Positions 35,928 to 45,581 of a stretch of 64,000 nucleotides of DNA are shown here, one piece after another. Every line of letters begins with the position of its first letter. Position 1 is the stretch's first letter. The notes beneath the pieces were generated by a model. It ran no database searches, was not told the DNA's origin, and saw nothing but the letters and a program-made list of their open reading frames with translations. Source of the DNA: Anabaena sp051781005 (GTDB lineage: Bacteria; Cyanobacteriota; Cyanobacteriia; Cyanobacteriales; Nostocaceae); contig NZ_JBPWOA010000026.1 in NCBI RefSeq assembly GCF_051781005.1, positions 347,397 through 411,396 of the forward strand. Direction: 5' to 3'. The translations under genes and the position numbers were made by a program.

Positions 35928-37568
35928 TCAGACAGAATATTTGCGAGATAAAGCACTATGAGGCAAAACCCTTAGCACTTCTTCTAATGTTGTCACTCCA
36001 GTTGTTACCTTTTGGGCAGCAGAGACACTAAAGGAAGTAAAATTAATCTCCTTGAGATAAGAATGTAGCTGAGTCATTGTTCCTTCATAAATCAACTCTC
36101 TCACCCTATCATCTACATCTAGTAATTCCACAATTGCTTCTCGTCCTAAATAGCCAGAATCAAAGCATCTAGGACAACCTTTCCCTCGTCGCCAGCCTTG
36201 GGTTGTAGCCGGTGTTGCTTCTAGTCCCAGTTTTTGCAAATCTGCTGTTGTGGGGGTGTAGGGTTCTGTACAATGGGGGCAAACTCGACGCACCAAACGT
36301 TGGGCAACAATACCTAAGAGAGCATCGCTGATTAAACCTGGATCTGGTCCAATATCTTTTAAACGGGGAATTGTGCCTACAGCATCATTAGTGTGGAGTG
36401 TGGTAAACACCAAATGTCCAGTTAAAGCAGCTCTAACGGCTGTTTCTGCCGTCTCATGATCTCTAATTTCTCCTAACATAATTACATCAGGATCTTGGCG
36501 GAGAATCGCTCGTAAACCCGCTGCAAATGTCATACCTGCGGCTTCGTTGACTTGGGTTTGGGTGATACCTGATAGGACATATTCTACTGGGTCTTCCACT
36601 GTCACGACATTAACTGATTCGGTGGCAACTGCTTGCAAACTGGTGTATAGCGTGCTGGTTTTACCTGAACCAGTTGGCCCTGTGAGGATAATCATCCCTT
36701 GTGGTTGGCTTAACCAGCTTTTATAAGTCTCCAATGCAGATGCGGAAAAGCCGAGTTTGGTGATATCAGAGAAGGGATTACGCTGGGGTAGTAAGCGGAT
36801 GACCACTTTCTCCCCACCGACACAGGGAAGGGTGCTAACTCGCATATCTAATCCCACTTCTGATGAATCTCCGACTGCATACTTTTGGCTAATGCGTCCA
36901 TCTTGAGGGCGACGGCTTTCACCAATATCTAGTTCAGACATGACTTTGGTGGCTACAACTATTCTCCGACTCACTTCTAGAGGGAGAGTGGTAATATTCC
37001 GCAGTACGCCATCAATGCGATAGCGGACTCTTAAACCCTCTGACATTGGTTCAAGGTGAATGTCACTAGCGCGGTTGCGTAAGGCACTACTGAAAAGGGT
37101 TTTGACTCTTTCGATTTGGTCAGATGCTTTGGAGAGATAGAGTTCTGCAACTTCAGAAATATTTTCTATTTCCGATTCTTTGGTGAGAGGATTAATTAAT
37201 GAATCTGCACTAATTTTATTGAGGTCGAGTTTTTGTGTCAGAAACCAAGATTTATAGCTTTTTTCACTAATGGGAATAATTTTAATTTCAGTGAAAGTGC
37301 GATCGCACAATTTCTTTACTATATCTGGTATCAGAGTCACTGGACTCCCCAAATAGTAACAGTTACGCCAAAGTATGAGGGGAACGACTGGAGGTAATTC
37401 TTGGGGATTAGGAAATAATTTAAAAAACCGATAACTGACTTCTATATCTAATAATTCAAGGTTAAGTTTTCCTGCCTCATTTAACAAAAGACCGATTGCT
37501 TGTTGGCAGTCAATTTCTCCCTTTTTTAGTTGTTGCCAAGGAGATGGAGTATTAATGACACTTTGCAT
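35928..37568 (-). CDS. GspE/PilB-type secretion or pilus ATPase
   Basis: AAA-type traffic ATPase of 546 residues for type IV pilus assembly or type II secretion. Motifs in order: N-terminal GspE domain, RASDIHLEP, Walker A GPTGSGKTSTLYTSL, Asp box, Walker B GEIRDHETA, His box TTLHTNDA, and a four-cysteine zinc module (CPHC near 470 and CPRC near 507). The frame opens with TTG at 37613, but the ATG at 37568 (MQSVINTPSPW) is the likelier start. It is shorter than the main PilB1 of cyanobacteria and resembles the second PilB/GspE paralogue. No other pilus gene is adjacent. Confidence 0.9.
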   Translation of the reverse strand: MQSVINTPSPWQQLKKGEIDCQQAIGLLLNEAGKLNLELLDIEVSYRFFKLFPNPQELPPVVPLILWRNCYYLGSPVTLIPDIVKKLCDRTFTEIKIIPISEKSYKSWFLTQKLDLNKISADSLINPLTKESEIENISEVAELYLSKASDQIERVKTLFSSALRNRASDIHLEPMSEGLRVRYRIDGVLRNITTLPLEVSRRIVVATKVMSELDIGESRRPQDGRISQKYAVGDSSEVGLDMRVSTLPCVGGEKVVIRLLPQRNPFSDITKLGFSASALETYKSWLSQPQGMIILTGPTGSGKTSTLYTSLQAVATESVNVVTVEDPVEYVLSGITQTQVNEAAGMTFAAGLRAILRQDPDVIMLGEIRDHETAETAVRAALTGHLVFTTLHTNDAVGTIPRLKDIGPDPGLISDALLGIVAQRLVRRVCPHCTEPYTPTTADLQKLGLEATPATTQGWRRGKGCPRCFDSGYLGREAIVELLDVDDRVRELIYEGTMTQLHSYLKEINFTSFSVSAAQKVTTGVTTLEEVLRVLPHSALSRKYSV

Positions 37569-37733
37569 AGGGTTTAAATAACAGGAGAACAGAATTAGAT
37601 CCTGAAGAACCAATTTTCCCAGAAATGTTTAATTGCGTAACCAAACTTTATATACTTAGATAAATTTAGGCTACAGGTGTCATTTTCCATCTTACCCACA
37701 TAAGTTCCTTAACCCATCAAATGTTCTCAAGTA

Positions 37734-37957
37734 AGGGACTTCTAAATAAAAAACACTCAACTACCTAACGTAAAAAATTTCACTTCGACCCTTCGACAAG
37801 CTCAGTGACTACTCAAACCCTTATTCCTCCGTGTCGCGCCAGTTGCTACAAGTCGGGAAACCCGCCCAACGCACTGGCTTCTCTGCGCCTCTGCGGTATG
37901 GCTAACGCTCCCGTAAGGGATACGTTAATCGGGATAGTTTATTTCTTGGAAGTCCCT
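37734..37957. repeat. Family B MITE-like element, copy 3
   Basis: Ends AGGGACTTCTAAATAAA and TTATTTCTTGGAAGTCCCT, flanked on each side by TA. The inside carries CCCTTCGACAAGCTCAGTG and TGCGGTATGGCTAACGC modules. It abuts the family C element that starts at the next bases. Confidence 0.78.
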
Positions 37958-38096
37958 AAGAGTAAGCCACAAAATAAATGATCCTGTTTTGTCATGCTGA
38001 GTGTAGCAAAGCGAAACGAAGCATCTCGGAGGATTCTTCACTACACTTCGTTCCGTTCAGAATGACATTGGGCATTTCTTGTTGTGGAGTTCTCTA
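37958..38096. repeat. Family C MITE-like element, copy 1
   Basis: Left end AAGAGTAAGCCACAAAATAA, right end TTGTGGAGTTCTCTA (imperfect inverted repeats sharing CCACAA). The core TCATGCTGAGTGTAGCAAAG and ATCTCGGAGGATTCTTCACT is repeated, inverted, at 61838-62001. The remaining bases to bioD hold a GCGTAGCTTGGCGTTAGCC module and no gene. Confidence 0.78.
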
Positions 38097-38185
38097 AAGC
38101 CACATCCTGTTCATCCTTAAATCCTGGAAATCCTGTTAGCGTAGCTTGGCGTTAGCCATATCTGACAGTTTCCTTAACTAGCAAC

Positions 38186-38875
38186 TTACGTTAATATTTC
38201 CCAGTCTAAATTAGATCCAATTTCAGCAAGTTTATCTAAATCAGTGGGATTTTCTAAATAAGGTAAACAACCTAAAACGGGGATGTGAGTAAATGATTGA
38301 ATTAACTGCGGTGGTGTTAAATCAGCTATTTCTGCTTCTGTGCGGGGTTGAGTACAGTTGAGAATAATCCCACGCAGATTAATCTTAGTTTGTCTAGCTA
38401 ATGCTACATTAGCCACGGCTTGAGCGATCGCACCTAATCTTACTGGCACAACCAAAACCGTTGGTAAACGCCATTCACCCGCTAAATCTGCTACTGTCAA
38501 TTCATCAGTAACTGGTGAACCCAATCCTCCCAAAGACTCCACCAACAAAAAATCACGTTCCTTTTGTAACTTGAGTAGAGTCTGCCAAACCAAAGCTAAA
38601 TCTATAGTACGATTTTCCTTAGCTGCTGCAATTGGTGGAGCTAGAGGTGCTTGAAAATACAAAGGTGTAATCTCTTCTGGCGACTGATTTAGTGTAAAAA
38701 GAGTCTGATAAAGTTCACTATCACCGACACCAGATTGAATCGGTTTCATAATCCCCAAGCTGCTTTGAGGGTAATATTTTTGCCGATAAGCTGCCAAGGC
38801 TGTGGTCAAAAAAGTTTTGCCAGCGTCCGTATCAGTCCCTGTAATTAGTAATGTGTTTAACAATTTATTTACCAA
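38186..38875 (-). CDS. bioD: Dethiobiotin synthetase
   Basis: ATP-dependent carboxylase of the biotin pathway (229 residues) that closes the ureido ring of 7,8-diaminopelargonate using CO2. The P-loop is GTDTDAGKTFL, and KPIQSG, the VESLGGLGSPV loop and VPVRLGAI follow as in the BioD family. It is of normal length. It stands alone, with no bioA, bioB or bioF gene adjacent, which is usual for scattered biotin genes in cyanobacteria. The kinase gene lies upstream on the same strand, 67 bases away. Confidence 0.93.
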   Translation of the reverse strand: MVNKLLNTLLITGTDTDAGKTFLTTALAAYRQKYYPQSSLGIMKPIQSGVGDSELYQTLFTLNQSPEEITPLYFQAPLAPPIAAAKENRTIDLALVWQTLLKLQKERDFLLVESLGGLGSPVTDELTVADLAGEWRLPTVLVVPVRLGAIAQAVANVALARQTKINLRGIILNCTQPRTEAEIADLTPPQLIQSFTHIPVLGCLPYLENPTDLDKLAEIGSNLDWEILT

Positions 38876-38942
38876 GAATTACTGTTTCTTACTTAAAATT
38901 CTACCCTGCAATTTTCTTGCAGGGACTACTTATAATTTAGCG

Positions 38943-40661
38943 TTAATTTTGTTGATCAAATCCTGGTGTTGATGTTGTTTCAGGTAATTGATTATTGTTC
39001 TCTACATCTGTAGTAGGAGTTTCCGTTGGTGTTGGTGTCTCTACAGGTGTAGGAGTTTCCGCTGGTGTTGGTGTCTCTGTAGGTGTAGGAGTTTCCGTTG
39101 GTGTTGGTGTCTCTGTAGGTGTAGGAGTTTCCGTTGGTGTTGGTGTCTCTGTAGGTGTAGTTAGTGTTGATAAAGCAACACTGAGACTGTAATAACTTTC
39201 AGCCACTCCCTCTGACAGACTTAATTGAATAATGTATTTACCACTATCTAATAAGATGCCTTCAAATGATGTAACTGGTTGAGATTGTCCATCAATTGGT
39301 TGACCATTGGGAGTTAGCACTGTTAGCGAAATTCCAGATCCTTGGTCAACGGAAACCGTTAATTTTTGCCCAGCTTGAGCCGCAAAACTATATTGAATTA
39401 TGTCATTTACTTTAAGAGTATCCTCGACTGTAGCAGTATTAAATCTACCTAATTTCAGGCGTTTTTGATATACAACAGATTGGGTATTAGTGGGTGTAGG
39501 TGTAGGTGACAGTGTAAATGTAGTATCAGGAATTACTGGTGAGGGAAAATTTTGAGGTACAGATGTTCCTGCTGATGGTTGTTGGGATGAATTGCGAAGA
39601 GACTTGACTATTGCCCAAGAACCAAATCCCGCTAAAATAACTACAGCACTGCCAATAGCCCCAATTGCTAACGGTTTATCGAGGATTGAACTGGTTTGTT
39701 TTGGACTAGTTTGTTGAGGATAAATTACAGGACGAGGTTTTTGAGGTGATCTTGGTTTCGGTTGCGGACTATTACCAACAGCGAGAGTTTGTACATAGGA
39801 TGTATTGGTTTGAGGAACATGGGGTTGATCTAGTGATTGCAAGGCTAATTGCACTTGTGCTGCACTTTGAAAGCGATCGCTCGGAACATAGCTTAACATT
39901 CGCTGTAAGACTTCAGCAAAACGCGGATTAATCGTTACCCATTGCTGCCAATTCCAACTCAGTTTAGTTTCATCAAATAAATCTGTCGGTTCTTTCAGCG
40001 TTAACAAAACTATGGCCGTTACTGCCAGTGCATACAAGTCACTATTAGGATAAGCCCTGCCTGATTGAATTTGCTCACTGGGAGAATAGCCCATTTTACC
40101 CACAGTAGTTACCTGGTTTTGATTCGGCGTATATAATCGCGTAGCTAGTTCTTTAACTACCCCAAAATCAATTAACACAGGTTTTTTGTCACTGTCTCGC
40201 AAAATCAAATTATCCGGTGATATATCACGATGAATAATCCCGCAGCCGTGAATGTATTCTAAAACTGGCAATAAAGAGTTCAGCAACTCTAAAACCTCTG
40301 TCTCTGAAAAAGATTGACCAACAGCTTGGCGTTCAGCTAACAAAGTATGGTAAGTCTTCCCAGCAACGTAATCCTGCACCAAAAACAAGCGTTGGTCTTG
40401 TTCAAATTTTTCCCGAAACTTCGGTATTTGTGGATGCTCAATTTGATATAAAGTCGCAGCTTCTCGCTCAAACAACTCTTTTGCCTTTTTTTCACTAGCA
40501 GTTCCCTTGACTGCGATCGTTAATTCCTTAATCGCACAAAGTTCGTTAAAGCGCCTCTGGTCTTCTGCAAGATAGGTTCTACCAAATCCCCCCTGTCCAA
40601 GAACGTGAATTATATGGTAACGATTTTGCAGGACAGTACTAACTGTAATGGGTGGTTGCAT
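38943..40661 (-). CDS. Ser/Thr protein kinase with TM, PPC-like domain and Thr-Pro repeats
   Basis: Membrane Ser/Thr kinase of 572 residues. The kinase domain (about 15-280) has GQGGFGRTYLA, Lys45 in CAIKEL, HRDISPDNL with Asp146 and IDFG with Asp165. A Pro-rich linker leads to one TM helix (AIGSAVVILAGFGSWAIV, about 330-350). Outside the membrane lies a beta-rich segment (about 395-495) resembling bacterial pre-peptidase (PPC) domains, followed by a TPTETP-repeat tail. The frame opens with TTG at 40667, but the ATG at 40661 is preferred. It could sense the cell surface. Substrates are unknown. Confidence 0.9.
   Translation of the reverse strand: MQPPITVSTVLQNRYHIIHVLGQGGFGRTYLAEDQRRFNELCAIKELTIAVKGTASEKKAKELFEREAATLYQIEHPQIPKFREKFEQDQRLFLVQDYVAGKTYHTLLAERQAVGQSFSETEVLELLNSLLPVLEYIHGCGIIHRDISPDNLILRDSDKKPVLIDFGVVKELATRLYTPNQNQVTTVGKMGYSPSEQIQSGRAYPNSDLYALAVTAIVLLTLKEPTDLFDETKLSWNWQQWVTINPRFAEVLQRMLSYVPSDRFQSAAQVQLALQSLDQPHVPQTNTSYVQTLAVGNSPQPKPRSPQKPRPVIYPQQTSPKQTSSILDKPLAIGAIGSAVVILAGFGSWAIVKSLRNSSQQPSAGTSVPQNFPSPVIPDTTFTLSPTPTPTNTQSVVYQKRLKLGRFNTATVEDTLKVNDIIQYSFAAQAGQKLTVSVDQGSGISLTVLTPNGQPIDGQSQPVTSFEGILLDSGKYIIQLSLSEGVAESYYSLSVALSTLTTPTETPTPTETPTPTETPTPTETPTPTETPTPAETPTPVETPTPTETPTTDVENNNQLPETTSTPGFDQQN
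39010..39160 (-). repeat. 36-bp tandem repeat encoding the Thr-Pro tail
   Basis: Units of 36 bases (two ETPTPT blocks) repeat about four times near the 3' end of the kinase gene. Copy number is likely variable between strains. The plus-strand open frame here is a shadow. Confidence 0.8.
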
Positions 40662-41614
40662 AATCAATTGATTAAGTGTAATAGCAACAGAGTTAGAAGA
40701 TAAAGCTTAAAGGACTAATTATAGACAATATGACCTGGCTGTACCGATAGTTATAGCTGCGATCGCACAATGTCTAACGCATCTTTTGCAAAAAAATGGT
40801 ACGTTACTATGCTATTCAAGTTTGGCATTTTATTTGATCCACATTTTTTAATACAGCAGATAGCAGGTAGATAAGGGACAAAATATGATCACAAAGCTAT
40901 GCTACACCCATACTTTTATTCCTAACTCCGTTCGACTGAGGCTCACAGCGAAGCCTTAATTCTGCTGTATATTGTTGCAGTTTCGATCATGATCCTACCG
41001 TTGGCGTGAGCCGTGTATAAGCACTACATCATCACTTTTTGGAAATGATATAGACTCTACACCTGACAGCTTTAACGTTTTAGTAGCGCATAGACCCTAA
41101 AAAAACCACCTCAGACCTTCCGTCTTTCTGCACTAATCTCTGAATTTAGCGCTAGTATCATAAAATAATTAGCTGCACCTTGGATGCTTATAGTAGATAA
41201 CGCAAAACAGGGAACAGGTTTGAAAGTTCTTTGGTGTCTGTAGCGTAGCGTGGCCTAAGCCATATTTTATGATAACGGTATGTTCTCATCCTACGGAAAA
41301 CCTCTATAAGCATAAGTGTTCTACTGCCTGAGAAATAATTTAATTATCACTTCATGTGTAAATCTTTTATTCTCAGTTATAAAAGAAACGGGTACAATAA
41401 GTAACCTACTTACTAATTTCTTGAATATTTGCGCGGTTTACTTCAACACCTAACACTGGAAACTATGGAACTATTTGAGAAAATAGATGTCAGTGAAATC
41501 CTCATTGGTTTTTTCACTAAAGGATTAGAAAATTAGCAAATGTAATTTTATGGAGAAATCTTTCTTTCTTTGTATAAAATCTTCAACAAAACTTATAGAT
41601 TTTTTATTTAGTCT
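40662..41614. other. Long intergenic region upstream of prs
   Basis: About 950 bases without a supported gene. It contains a family G element (40851-40970), one HIP1 site near 40758 and a GCGTAGCGTGGCCTAAGCC module near 41243. A TACAAT near 41393 with a TTCTCA hexamer 17 bases upstream could be a promoter for prs, but this is weak. No tRNA or structured RNA is evident. Confidence 0.5.
40851..40970. repeat. Family G MITE-like element, copy 2
   Basis: Perfect ten-base terminal inverted repeats ATACAGCAGA and TCTGCTGTAT enclose 100 bases that include a TCCGTTCGACTGAGGCTC module. It is related to the element at 8622-8753 by its ends and size. Confidence 0.7.
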
Positions 41615-42673
41615 ATGTCAGTAAAATCTTCTAATTCTCTAAATGATAATATTGCCATGAATGCACATCGAGGATCTGCTGTGCTTAGTTCTGCGACTTT
41701 AAAAGTACAACCAGCAGCCACAGGAATTACAGAAAATCATCGCCTGCGGCTTTTTTCTGGCTCTGCTAATTTACAACTATCCCAAGAAGTATCTCGTTAT
41801 TTGGGAATGGACTTGGGACCAATGATTCGCAAAAGATTTGCGGACGGAGAGCTTTATGTTCAAATCCAAGAATCTATTCGGGGTTGTGATGTCTATTTAA
41901 TTCAGCCCACCTGTCAACCTGTTAATGACCACTTAATGGAATTGCTGATTATGATTGATGCCTGTCGTCGGGCTTCCGCACGGCAGGTAACAGCAGTACT
42001 TCCATATTATGGTTACGCTCGTGCTGACCGCAAAACCGCAGGACGAGAATCAATAACAGCTAAGTTGGTTGCCAACCTGATCACACAAGCAGGTGCTAAC
42101 CGCATTTTAGCAATGGATTTGCACGCCGCGCAAATTCAGGGATATTTCGACATCCCCTTTGATCATGTTTACGGTTCACCAGTTTTGTTAGATTATCTGG
42201 TCAGTAAACAATTGCATGACATTGTAGTTGTTTCCCCGGATGTGGGTGGTGTCGCACGAGCCAGGGCATTCGCGAAAAAGCTCAATGATGCACCATTAGC
42301 AATTATTGACAAACGCCGTCAGGCGCACAATGTCGCCGAAGTTTTGAACGTCATTGGTGATGTTAAAGGCAAAACGGCTGTGTTAGTAGATGACATGATT
42401 GATACCGGCGGCACAATTGCTGAAGGGGCTAAATTACTGCGTCAAGAAGGCGCAAGTCAGGTATATGCCTGTGCTACCCATGCAGTTTTTTCACCACCTG
42501 CGATTGAACGCTTATCAAGTGGGTTGTTTGAAGAAGTTATAGTTACTAACACCATTCCCATTCCTGAAAGCAATCAGTTTCCCCAATTGGTGACGCTTTC
42601 AGTGGCTAATTTACTGGGAGAAGCGATTTGGCGGATTCACGAAGATAGTTCACTCAGTAGTTTATTCCGTTAG
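41615..42673 (+). CDS. prs: Ribose-phosphate pyrophosphokinase
   Basis: PRPP synthetase (352 residues) that makes phosphoribosyl pyrophosphate from ribose 5-phosphate and ATP for nucleotide, His and Trp synthesis. The family pattern is clear: RLFSGSANLQLSQEV, the flexible loop YYGYARADRK, the PRPP signature LAMDLHAAQIQGYFD, and the phosphate-binding loop VLVDDMIDTGGT. The first 20-40 residues are not part of the fold. A downstream ATG at 41657 (MNAHRGSAVL) is an alternative start. It converges on the HD hydrolase gene, with a shared hairpin terminator between them. Confidence 0.95.
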   Translation: MSVKSSNSLNDNIAMNAHRGSAVLSSATLKVQPAATGITENHRLRLFSGSANLQLSQEVSRYLGMDLGPMIRKRFADGELYVQIQESIRGCDVYLIQPTCQPVNDHLMELLIMIDACRRASARQVTAVLPYYGYARADRKTAGRESITAKLVANLITQAGANRILAMDLHAAQIQGYFDIPFDHVYGSPVLLDYLVSKQLHDIVVVSPDVGGVARARAFAKKLNDAPLAIIDKRRQAHNVAEVLNVIGDVKGKTAVLVDDMIDTGGTIAEGAKLLRQEGASQVYACATHAVFSPPAIERLSSGLFEEVIVTNTIPIPESNQFPQLVTLSVANLLGEAIWRIHEDSSLSSLFR

Positions 42674-42714
42674 TCAACAAAAGACTCTCATCCCAAAGGA
42701 TGAATTATGAAATT

Positions 42715-42752
42715 TGAAGGATGATTGTTTTCATCTTCGTCCTTCATTTTTT
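42715..42752. terminator. Hairpin terminator between prs and the HD gene
   Basis: Stem TGAAGGATGA (42715-42724) pairs with TCGTCCTTCA (42737-42746), with a 12-base loop, followed by six T residues. It serves prs on the plus strand; the stop of the convergent HD gene lies inside the right arm. Confidence 0.8.
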
Positions 42753-43316
42753 CTTTGTGGCTAAAGTTTCCAATTCTGTCACGACTCTTTCTAATTCTGC
42801 GACTAAGGGCGTGATTTGATTTTTCCCAAAGGCATCGGCTAATGCTCGATAATACCAAAGTGTACCTTCTTTGCGACCTTGAAAACGTTCCCAAACTGCA
42901 TCACCAATCAAGCGATAATCTTTGACAATGGATCTGGCATTATGAAGTTTATCAGAGGCAGAAACTAGCAGCACTGAAGGGGAAGCGGTGTGAATATGGG
43001 CGATGTATTTTTCCTTACGTTCTCGCCAAGGTGGTTTAGGTCTGCTGTCTGCGTCTGTACAACCATCAACAATAGCGGTGACATTATCCCCAAAACGACG
43101 ACGAATTTCTTCTCTGGTGGCTGCACCTCCTTGATCTTCTATGGCATCATGTAATAAGGCTGCGATCGCTTCATCTTCGTTTGCACCATATTCTAAAGCT
43201 ATGCTGGTTACTCCTAATAAATGGGTAATATAGGGAACACCAGAACCTTTTCTCACTTGTTTTGCGTGGAGTTCGTGCGCGTAGGTTAGGGCTTGGGTAA
43301 ATCGTTCTGATAGCAT
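42744..43316 (-). CDS. HD-domain hydrolase (small alarmone hydrolase-like)
   Basis: Protein of 190 residues with the HD metal site of RelA/SpoT-type hydrolases: HAKQVRKGSGVPYITH near the start, LLHDAIEDQG (His-Asp and Glu-Asp), and SDKLHNARS. There is no synthetase or regulatory domain. Single-domain relatives include MESH1-like enzymes that hydrolyse (p)ppGpp, and others of unknown substrate. Alarmone hydrolysis is therefore plausible but unproven. It converges on prs. Confidence 0.82.
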   Translation of the reverse strand: MLSERFTQALTYAHELHAKQVRKGSGVPYITHLLGVTSIALEYGANEDEAIAALLHDAIEDQGGAATREEIRRRFGDNVTAIVDGCTDADSRPKPPWRERKEKYIAHIHTASPSVLLVSASDKLHNARSIVKDYRLIGDAVWERFQGRKEGTLWYYRALADAFGKNQITPLVAELERVVTELETLATKKK

Positions 43317-43444
43317 TGATGGTTAATTTTAATTTTCTGGTTTGGTTTTGAGGTTGGTAAGAAACGAACCGCGAAGGCGCGAAGGACACGAAGGAAGAGG
43401 AAGAGAAGGAAGAGAAAGAGAGAGGTTATTGCTTTGAACCAAAA

Positions 43445-44734
43445 CTAGTATTTTGCACTTTGACAAGCTTTGTCCATCATTTCTTTGGCCGATGGATGAT
43501 AACCATTGTTATTTAAAAATGCTAAAATTGACTCTTTTACTTGATAACTAATGGCTTCACCAGTTGTTACTAATCTAGCAAAATGTTCACAGTTCCAACC
43601 TAATAAACCATAATCCCAAGTTTTGAATAATTCATAAGCAATTAAACATCTATCAAGGACTTCTTTTCTAGGCAATAAAGTTACCGATTCTACTATATGA
43701 TACTTTGGCGGAATTCGGAATACAGCAAATCCATTTCCACCAAAGTTAAAAACATGGGTATCTGAGATAGTAATATGGTAGTGCAATGCAGGATCATTGT
43801 TATGTTCTCTATGATGTATAAGATATCCTGCGTTGGTACTATTATAGTTAACATGAGTTATAAACTCACGAATAATCTGATCTTCTATAATTTGTGTAAC
43901 TGGGGAAATAGCAGTACTAGTTATTTCAATATTTAGAAGAGATAACCACTCTTTTATTGACTGGGGACGATTTTCTGGCTTTATTTCCATGCCCTTAATT
44001 ATCGCATGATTCACTTTATCACTAATACTAGAATTTATCTCTTTTGCTTCTTCTAATTCTGTACCAATTGCTCTCATTGGTGCTATGGGTGGTAATTCTC
44101 CAGTTAACAAAGAATATAAAGTTGCAGCTAAAGCATAAACATCTGTAAATGCTCCCCGTTTTGCTCTAGCATCATATTGTTCAATTGGTGCAAAACCATC
44201 AGATAATATTTTTGTATGAGTTTTTGTTAAATTCGGTGTAAATTCTCTCGCAATGCCAAAATCAATTAACACAGCTTCTGATTTACCAGAACGTAACATA
44301 ATATTTTGCGGTTTAATATCTCGATGTAATAAGCCGTGATTATGAACTACAGTTAACGCTTCTCCTATTTGCTGAATGTACATTAATGCAACATCTTCAG
44401 ATAAAACACCTTGATTTTCTACCAAACTTCCTAAATCTTCCCCATCAATATATTCCATCACCATACACCACAGCGAATCTTCACTAATGACTTCATAAAT
44501 TTGGACAATATGGGGATGACTACATTTAGCTAATTTAATCGCTTCGTTGAGAAAGTCTTGTTGAAATTTAGCAAAATCAGAACGCTTTTGAACTGTATTA
44601 TTCAAGGTTTTGATAACAACTAAATTTCCATGATTATCTCTAGCAAGATATGTGATACCAAAACCACCTTCACCTAATTCTTTTTCTATGGTGTATTTAC
44701 CATCTTGTAATTGCTGTCCTGATAACCAAGCCAT
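43445..44734 (-). CDS. Ser/Thr kinase fused to an LRAT/NlpC-P60-like domain
   Basis: Protein of 429 residues. The kinase domain (about 1-265) is complete: GEGGFGITYLA, VVIKTL, HRDIKPQNI, IDFGIAREF. The C-terminal part (about 290-429) is unusual: HYHITISDTHVFNFGG followed by WNCEHFARLV. The His-then-NCEHF pattern is the signature of LRAT-type permuted NlpC/P60 domains, whose Cys acts as nucleophile in acyl transfer or amide hydrolysis. The frame opens with GTG at 44773, but MAWLSGQQLQDGKYTIEK from the ATG at 44734 is the usual start of such kinases. Coupling of kinase and lipid- or peptide-modifying activity is inferred from the fusion. Confidence 0.85.
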   Translation of the reverse strand: MAWLSGQQLQDGKYTIEKELGEGGFGITYLARDNHGNLVVIKTLNNTVQKRSDFAKFQQDFLNEAIKLAKCSHPHIVQIYEVISEDSLWCMVMEYIDGEDLGSLVENQGVLSEDVALMYIQQIGEALTVVHNHGLLHRDIKPQNIMLRSGKSEAVLIDFGIAREFTPNLTKTHTKILSDGFAPIEQYDARAKRGAFTDVYALAATLYSLLTGELPPIAPMRAIGTELEEAKEINSSISDKVNHAIIKGMEIKPENRPQSIKEWLSLLNIEITSTAISPVTQIIEDQIIREFITHVNYNSTNAGYLIHHREHNNDPALHYHITISDTHVFNFGGNGFAVFRIPPKYHIVESVTLLPRKEVLDRCLIAYELFKTWDYGLLGWNCEHFARLVTTGEAISYQVKESILAFLNNNGYHPSAKEMMDKACQSAKY

Positions 44735-44852
44735 AACCTGTAAACTTATCGAAACATAAGTTAATTTTGGCACGATTTTAGTCGTAAGTGCTGATTCCAG
44801 GTTGTTATTTGCCTAAAATAGTAGAAAAACCTTTATTCCAAACTAAAAACCT

Positions 44853-45116
44853 ATGCCACAAAACATTCTTAACGAAATTCTCAATCAGCTTGATTGTTTA
44901 GAACAAGATGAACTACAACAGCTGAATCAAGCTATCCAAATATGTCTGACTGATAAAGCACAAGCGCATCAAATCACAAAATTTCATCAAGCACTTTTAA
45001 GTTCTGGTTTAGTAAAACAAATTAAGTATCCTGCTGACAGTCAAGAACAAGAAAGAAAACTCATTCAGGTACAGGGTAAGCCTGTTTCTCAAACTATCAT
45101 TGAGGAACGCCGCTAA
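44853..45116 (+). CDS. Putative antitoxin of a PIN toxin pair
   Basis: Protein of 87 residues with no well-known DNA-binding motif in view, but with the layout of antitoxins found before cyanobacterial PIN toxins. It has a helical N-terminus (LNEILNQLDCLEQDELQQL) and a C-terminal tail (LIQVQGKPVSQTIIEERR) that probably wraps the toxin. Its stop codon TAA is immediately followed by the ATG of the PIN gene, so the two are translationally coupled. Confidence 0.78.
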   Translation: MPQNILNEILNQLDCLEQDELQQLNQAIQICLTDKAQAHQITKFHQALLSSGLVKQIKYPADSQEQERKLIQVQGKPVSQTIIEERR

Positions 45117-45581
45117 ATGGCAGTTTATTTCTTAGATAGTAGTGCGTTAGTTAAACGCTATGTTGCAGAAATCGGTTCAGCTTGGGTTGTGAGTTTGTTC
45201 GATCTTACCCTAAAAAATCATGTGTTTATTGCAGCTATTACCTCTGTGGAGATTACTGCGGCGATTAGTAGGCGATTTCGTGGTGGAAGTATTAGTTCTA
45301 AAGATGCTACAGCAGTATATCATCAGTTGAGAAATGATATCCAATCTGAGTATCAGGTTCTGGAAATTACAGACAGCATCATTAATTCAGGAATGACATT
45401 GGCAGAAAAATATGGTTTACGAGGTTATGACGCAGTTCAATTAGCTGCTGGTAAAGCCATCAATACTCTTTGCATAGCAAATAATTTACCTTTATTGACT
45501 TTTATATCTGCTGATAAAGAATTAAATATAGCCGCTGCTAGTGAAGGTTTGCTTGTGGAAAATCCTAACAACCACCCCTAA
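45117..45581 (+). CDS. PIN-domain toxin (VapC-like ribonuclease)
   Basis: PIN-fold nuclease of 154 residues with the acidic metal ligands in place: LDSSALVKRY (Asp near residue 7), TSVEITAAI (Glu near 45) and GLRGYDAVQLA (Asp near 102), then FISADKEL (Asp near 125). VapC-type toxins cut tRNA or rRNA. The coupled upstream gene is the likely antitoxin. This is a complete-looking pair, in contrast to the broken pair at 49204-49688. Confidence 0.9.
   Translation: MAVYFLDSSALVKRYVAEIGSAWVVSLFDLTLKNHVFIAAITSVEITAAISRRFRGGSISSKDATAVYHQLRNDIQSEYQVLEITDSIINSGMTLAEKYGLRGYDAVQLAAGKAINTLCIANNLPLLTFISADKELNIAAASEGLLVENPNNHP

Noticed and set aside
38995..39192. Plus-strand Val-Gly repeat frame
   Set aside because: It is the shadow of the Thr-Pro coding repeat of the kinase on the other strand.
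40662..41614. Possible small RNA or hidden gene upstream of prs
   Set aside because: Beyond the family G element there is no stable hairpin with a T-run or a coding frame with a ribosome-binding site.
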